Of a stretch of DNA of 64,000 nucleotides, positions 61,575 through 64,000 are shown piece after piece; position 1 is the stretch's first letter, and each line of letters starts with the position of its first letter. Below the pieces are notes generated by a model, which saw only the letters and a program-made list of their open reading frames with translations, did not search any database and had not been told where the DNA came from. This stretch comes from JADLAT01 sp964348795 (GTDB taxonomy: Bacteria > Pseudomonadota > Alphaproteobacteria > Micavibrionales > Micavibrionaceae): contig CAYGDY010000010.1 in assembly GCA_964348795.1 (NCBI GenBank), positions 1 to 64,000 on the forward strand, in the 5' to 3' direction. The translations under genes and the position numbers were made by a program.

Positions 61575-63965
61575 CTACATGATATTTTCATAGCGATGGT
61601 CTGCGGGTCCCAGCCGTAAAGAGGTCTTCTGGGATGTGAGCGGAAGAGACAAAGTGACAACCGTGCCCTGATCCGGCTCGCTGTCCAGCGTCACGTGCCC
61701 GCCATGCAGGGCAATAATATTTTTGACCAGTGACAACCCGATCCCTGCGCCCGAACGGTTCAAACGCGCTTCGGATGTGCCACTTTGGGCCCGCTCGAAC
61801 GGCGCAAAAATCCGCTTTTTATCCTCCGGTCCGATCCCGATCCCTGTATCCTTCACTGTGATCTTGAGCTCTGTTTTTGTTTTTTCGGCTTCCAGCGTGA
61901 TCTGCCCGTGGGCGGGTGTAAAATTGATGGCATTGCGAACAACGTTGATAATCGCCTGTTTCAGCCGTTTTTCATCAACGAGGATTTTACCGATATTTTT
62001 GGGGCAGTGCAGATCAACCTCAATATCGCTCTTTCGGCCCCAGTCACTGACCAGATCCATGATATTGCCCATCAGGTCGTAGATTTTAACCTCTTCCCGT
62101 TCCAAGATCATATAGCCGGCTTCGAGTGTCGCCAGATCCAAAATATCATTGATGAGCTCCAGCAGGCGTTCGCTGGCCTTGCCCATATCACGGGTATATT
62201 CTTTCTGCCGCTCGTTCAAAGAGCCAAAATATTCCTGCGCCAGAATTTCATTAAAGCCCATAATAGCATTGAGCGGAGTCCGGAGCTGATACGACACATT
62301 GGCCAGAAAATCCAGTTTCAACTGCTCTGCGGCTTCCAGCGCGGCGTTTTTCTCCCGCAAGGCATTTTCAACCCGCACCGTATCTGTCACATCCGTGTAG
62401 GTCAGCAAAACATCCCCATCCGGCAAGGGCACGGAAGTGTAATCAATCAGGGACTGATCCGTACGCTTCAATCGTCCTTCCCGCATGGAGCGCTCCAGCG
62501 CATTGGAAATCAAATCCTCCCGTTGTGCGGACCATTCGTCCTTTGTAAAAAACCCACTCACCTTTTCCACAAGCCGGCTGATATGGGGTTCCCCTTCCAG
62601 ATCCTCGGGATGAAGCCCCCAAAGGCGTCCATACGCCGGATTCCACAGCTTGATCCGGCCATTGCCGCCAAACACCGCAACAGCCTCCCCCAGATTATCC
62701 AGCGTTTCTTTCTGCACGGCAATCAGCGTATTATAAGAGGATTCCAGCGCCAAACGGCTTGTCACATCCTCGAAGGTCATCATCAGGCCCCCCATGGAAT
62801 GGGGGATCACCAGCATGCGCAAGGCGCTTCCATCGGGCAGGTACAGCATATCCTCGTAAGGTTGGATCAGGGACGTGAACATCTCCAGCCAGCTTTTCTT
62901 GAATCGTCTGAAATCAGCCTGTTCGGGAAGTCTGCGGGATTCCCGCAGTTTCTCCATAATTTCCCCCAGCTTGGGCTTGGTATTGAGCCAGCCATCTTCC
63001 AGACCCCAGAGCTGGGAATAGGCGGAATTATAAAATTCCAGCCGTTCATCGGTGCCATAAATTGCAATGGCACTGCGCAGATGCTCCAGAAGTTCCTTAT
63101 TGGAGAACTGATACCGTTTAAGCTCGTTGCGGAGTTCATCCAGCGCACTGATATCCTCCGTGATCCCGAGTGTGATCCGCAAGTCCGGCAGAGGCGTTTC
63201 CGTGATCTGCATCAAAAGGCGTTTCCCGCCGATAATAATATAAGATTCCAGCGCTTGTTTTTGACCAGATTCCAGCGCTTTTTGCGCCAGTTCAGCTCCA
63301 GAAGGCGGCCTTGTCTTTTGACCTGCGCTCTTTCGGGCGGCGTTGTTGAGTTCCTTTTGCGTTTCAATAATATCCTTGAACGTAAACCCCACCGCATCGG
63401 TATAAGCCTTGTTCACCCAGATAATTTTTCCTGCCTGATCCCGTAACCAGCGGGGAAGAGGAATACTGTCGAACGCTTTTTGGAGCTGTTCCAACCGCTG
63501 GGCCTTTTCCTGTGTCTGTGCAACAGCCTGCTCCTGAATCGTTTTGGAGTGTGTAATATCCTCGACCCATAACACATGCACCCGATTTTTTTGATGGAGG
63601 TCCTGCCCCTGCGTGCCGGAGATCTTGAAGATCCGGCTTTCATCATAGTTTTTGACTGTGATTTCAAAAGGCGTGTGACTGGTCCTGAGCCGGTCGAACA
63701 ATCCTTCCAGCGCCGCAGAGTCCCCTGGACAAAGGCGGTTTTGAATGTCGCCGATCGTGCGCACCCCTTCCAGACCCAAAATCTCGCAAAATCCCTTGGA
63801 ATAGGCCACGCATTGCCCCTGATACCACCCGCAATACTCGCCTGGAAACGCATCCAGAAACGCTTCCAGACGGGCTTTTTCTTCGGCCGAGGGGTCCGGC
63901 CGGCCATGCCGTGATAAAAGCCGTCCAAGGAAAGCGGGTCTAGGGGTGATCTCGTTTTGGGTCAT
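61575..63965 (-). CDS. divL: DivL-type PAS sensor kinase with Tyr in place of phospho-His
   Basis: A 796-residue PAS kinase. Several PAS domains fill the first 540 residues (for example IWVNKAYTDAVGFTFKDI, and RIKLWNPAYGRLWGLHPEDL). The dimerisation motif is FLANVSYQLRTPLNAIMGF: the usual His is Tyr559 (codon 62289-62291). The ATPase has NVVRNAINFTP, DTGIGIG and GAGIGLS. DivL of Caulobacter has the same Tyr substitution and controls CckA and DivK in asymmetric division. Synteny with tsaE supports it. It has no obvious N-terminal membrane helix. ATG 63965 is preferred to TTG 63989. Confidence 0.9.
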   Translation of the reverse strand: MTQNEITPRPAFLGRLLSRHGRPDPSAEEKARLEAFLDAFPGEYCGWYQGQCVAYSKGFCEILGLEGVRTIGDIQNRLCPGDSAALEGLFDRLRTSHTPFEITVKNYDESRIFKISGTQGQDLHQKNRVHVLWVEDITHSKTIQEQAVAQTQEKAQRLEQLQKAFDSIPLPRWLRDQAGKIIWVNKAYTDAVGFTFKDIIETQKELNNAARKSAGQKTRPPSGAELAQKALESGQKQALESYIIIGGKRLLMQITETPLPDLRITLGITEDISALDELRNELKRYQFSNKELLEHLRSAIAIYGTDERLEFYNSAYSQLWGLEDGWLNTKPKLGEIMEKLRESRRLPEQADFRRFKKSWLEMFTSLIQPYEDMLYLPDGSALRMLVIPHSMGGLMMTFEDVTSRLALESSYNTLIAVQKETLDNLGEAVAVFGGNGRIKLWNPAYGRLWGLHPEDLEGEPHISRLVEKVSGFFTKDEWSAQREDLISNALERSMREGRLKRTDQSLIDYTSVPLPDGDVLLTYTDVTDTVRVENALREKNAALEAAEQLKLDFLANVSYQLRTPLNAIMGFNEILAQEYFGSLNERQKEYTRDMGKASERLLELINDILDLATLEAGYMILEREEVKIYDLMGNIMDLVSDWGRKSDIEVDLHCPKNIGKILVDEKRLKQAIINVVRNAINFTPAHGQITLEAEKTKTELKITVKDTGIGIGPEDKKRIFAPFERAQSGTSEARLNRSGAGIGLSLVKNIIALHGGHVTLDSEPDQGTVVTLSLPLTSQKTSLRLGPADHRYENIM

Positions 63966-64000
63966 TCCACTTTTGATCCTAAAAAGCAAAGGCCTGAAGA

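Noticed and set aside
61785..63446. 553-residue open frame on the plus strand opposite divL
   Set aside because: It is antisense to a well-supported kinase, has no recognisable domain and an unnatural His/Ile/Pro-rich composition; it results from codon bias on the other strand.
1..64000. CRISPR arrays, tRNA/rRNA genes, insertion sequences or prophage
   Set aside because: No regularly spaced direct repeats, no cloverleaf or rRNA-like sequence and no transposase or integrase motif were seen in the gaps or frames.

Overview
The window looks like chromosome of a free-living or predatory alphaproteobacterium. Markers of that class are usg, ChvG/ChvI, an adrenodoxin-type ferredoxin, a CIRCE-controlled groESL, RNase E next to an AmiC-type amidase, and the block divL-tsaE-murU-addB-addA-trxA. 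Base composition is near balanced by eye, and no insertion sequence, prophage, CRISPR array, rRNA or tRNA is evident. A Dot/Icm (type IVB) coupling-protein pair at the left end would fit deep-branching groups such as Micavibrio-like bacteria. That placement is inference; the sequence does not name the organism.

Layout: 1-4.4 kb holds part of a type IVB secretion or conjugation cluster (end of DotM/IcmP, an unknown membrane protein, DotL/IcmO, a pilin-like membrane protein), closed by a terminator and a compound palindromic repeat. 4.7-6.8 kb is groEL-groES with promoter and CIRCE. 6.8-16.9 kb is mixed: usg, ferredoxin, heme A synthase, a glycosyltransferase cluster, the ChvG/ChvI two-component system, a membrane-anchored degenerate nuclease-fold protein and xseA. 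17-25 kb holds putA, purD, tadA, rluB, rsmD and a YceI / cytochrome b561-YceI pair. 25-37 kb holds RNase E, AmiC, a tiny lipoprotein, an L,D-transpeptidase overlapping icd, the YfgM-like/BamB/Der set and an MscS channel. 37-43 kb (minus strand) holds rpsF-rpsR-rplI, radA and cvpA-purF. 43-51 kb is fabD-fabG, a second SDR, then trpB-(GyrI-like)-trpA-accD-folC. 51-64 kb holds fdxA, cysK, and the minus-strand runs tsaE-murU-addB-addA-trxA and divL.

Most genes are housekeeping and sit in recognisable conserved neighbourhoods. The less ordinary points are: a large PAS kinase with Tyr at the phospho-His position and in the DivL neighbourhood; a GyrI-like gene wedged by ATGA overlaps between trpB and trpA; an SNase-fold membrane protein whose catalytic residues look lost; a cytochrome b561-YceI fusion beside a free YceI; tsaE-murU without amgK between them; a type IVB coupling module with an unknown middle gene and a Pro-rich DotL tail; and two divergent gene pairs whose start codons overlap. 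I found no clear wholly new system. The strongest candidates for new biology are the Dot/Icm accessory genes, the trpB-trpA insertion gene and the degenerate SNase membrane protein.
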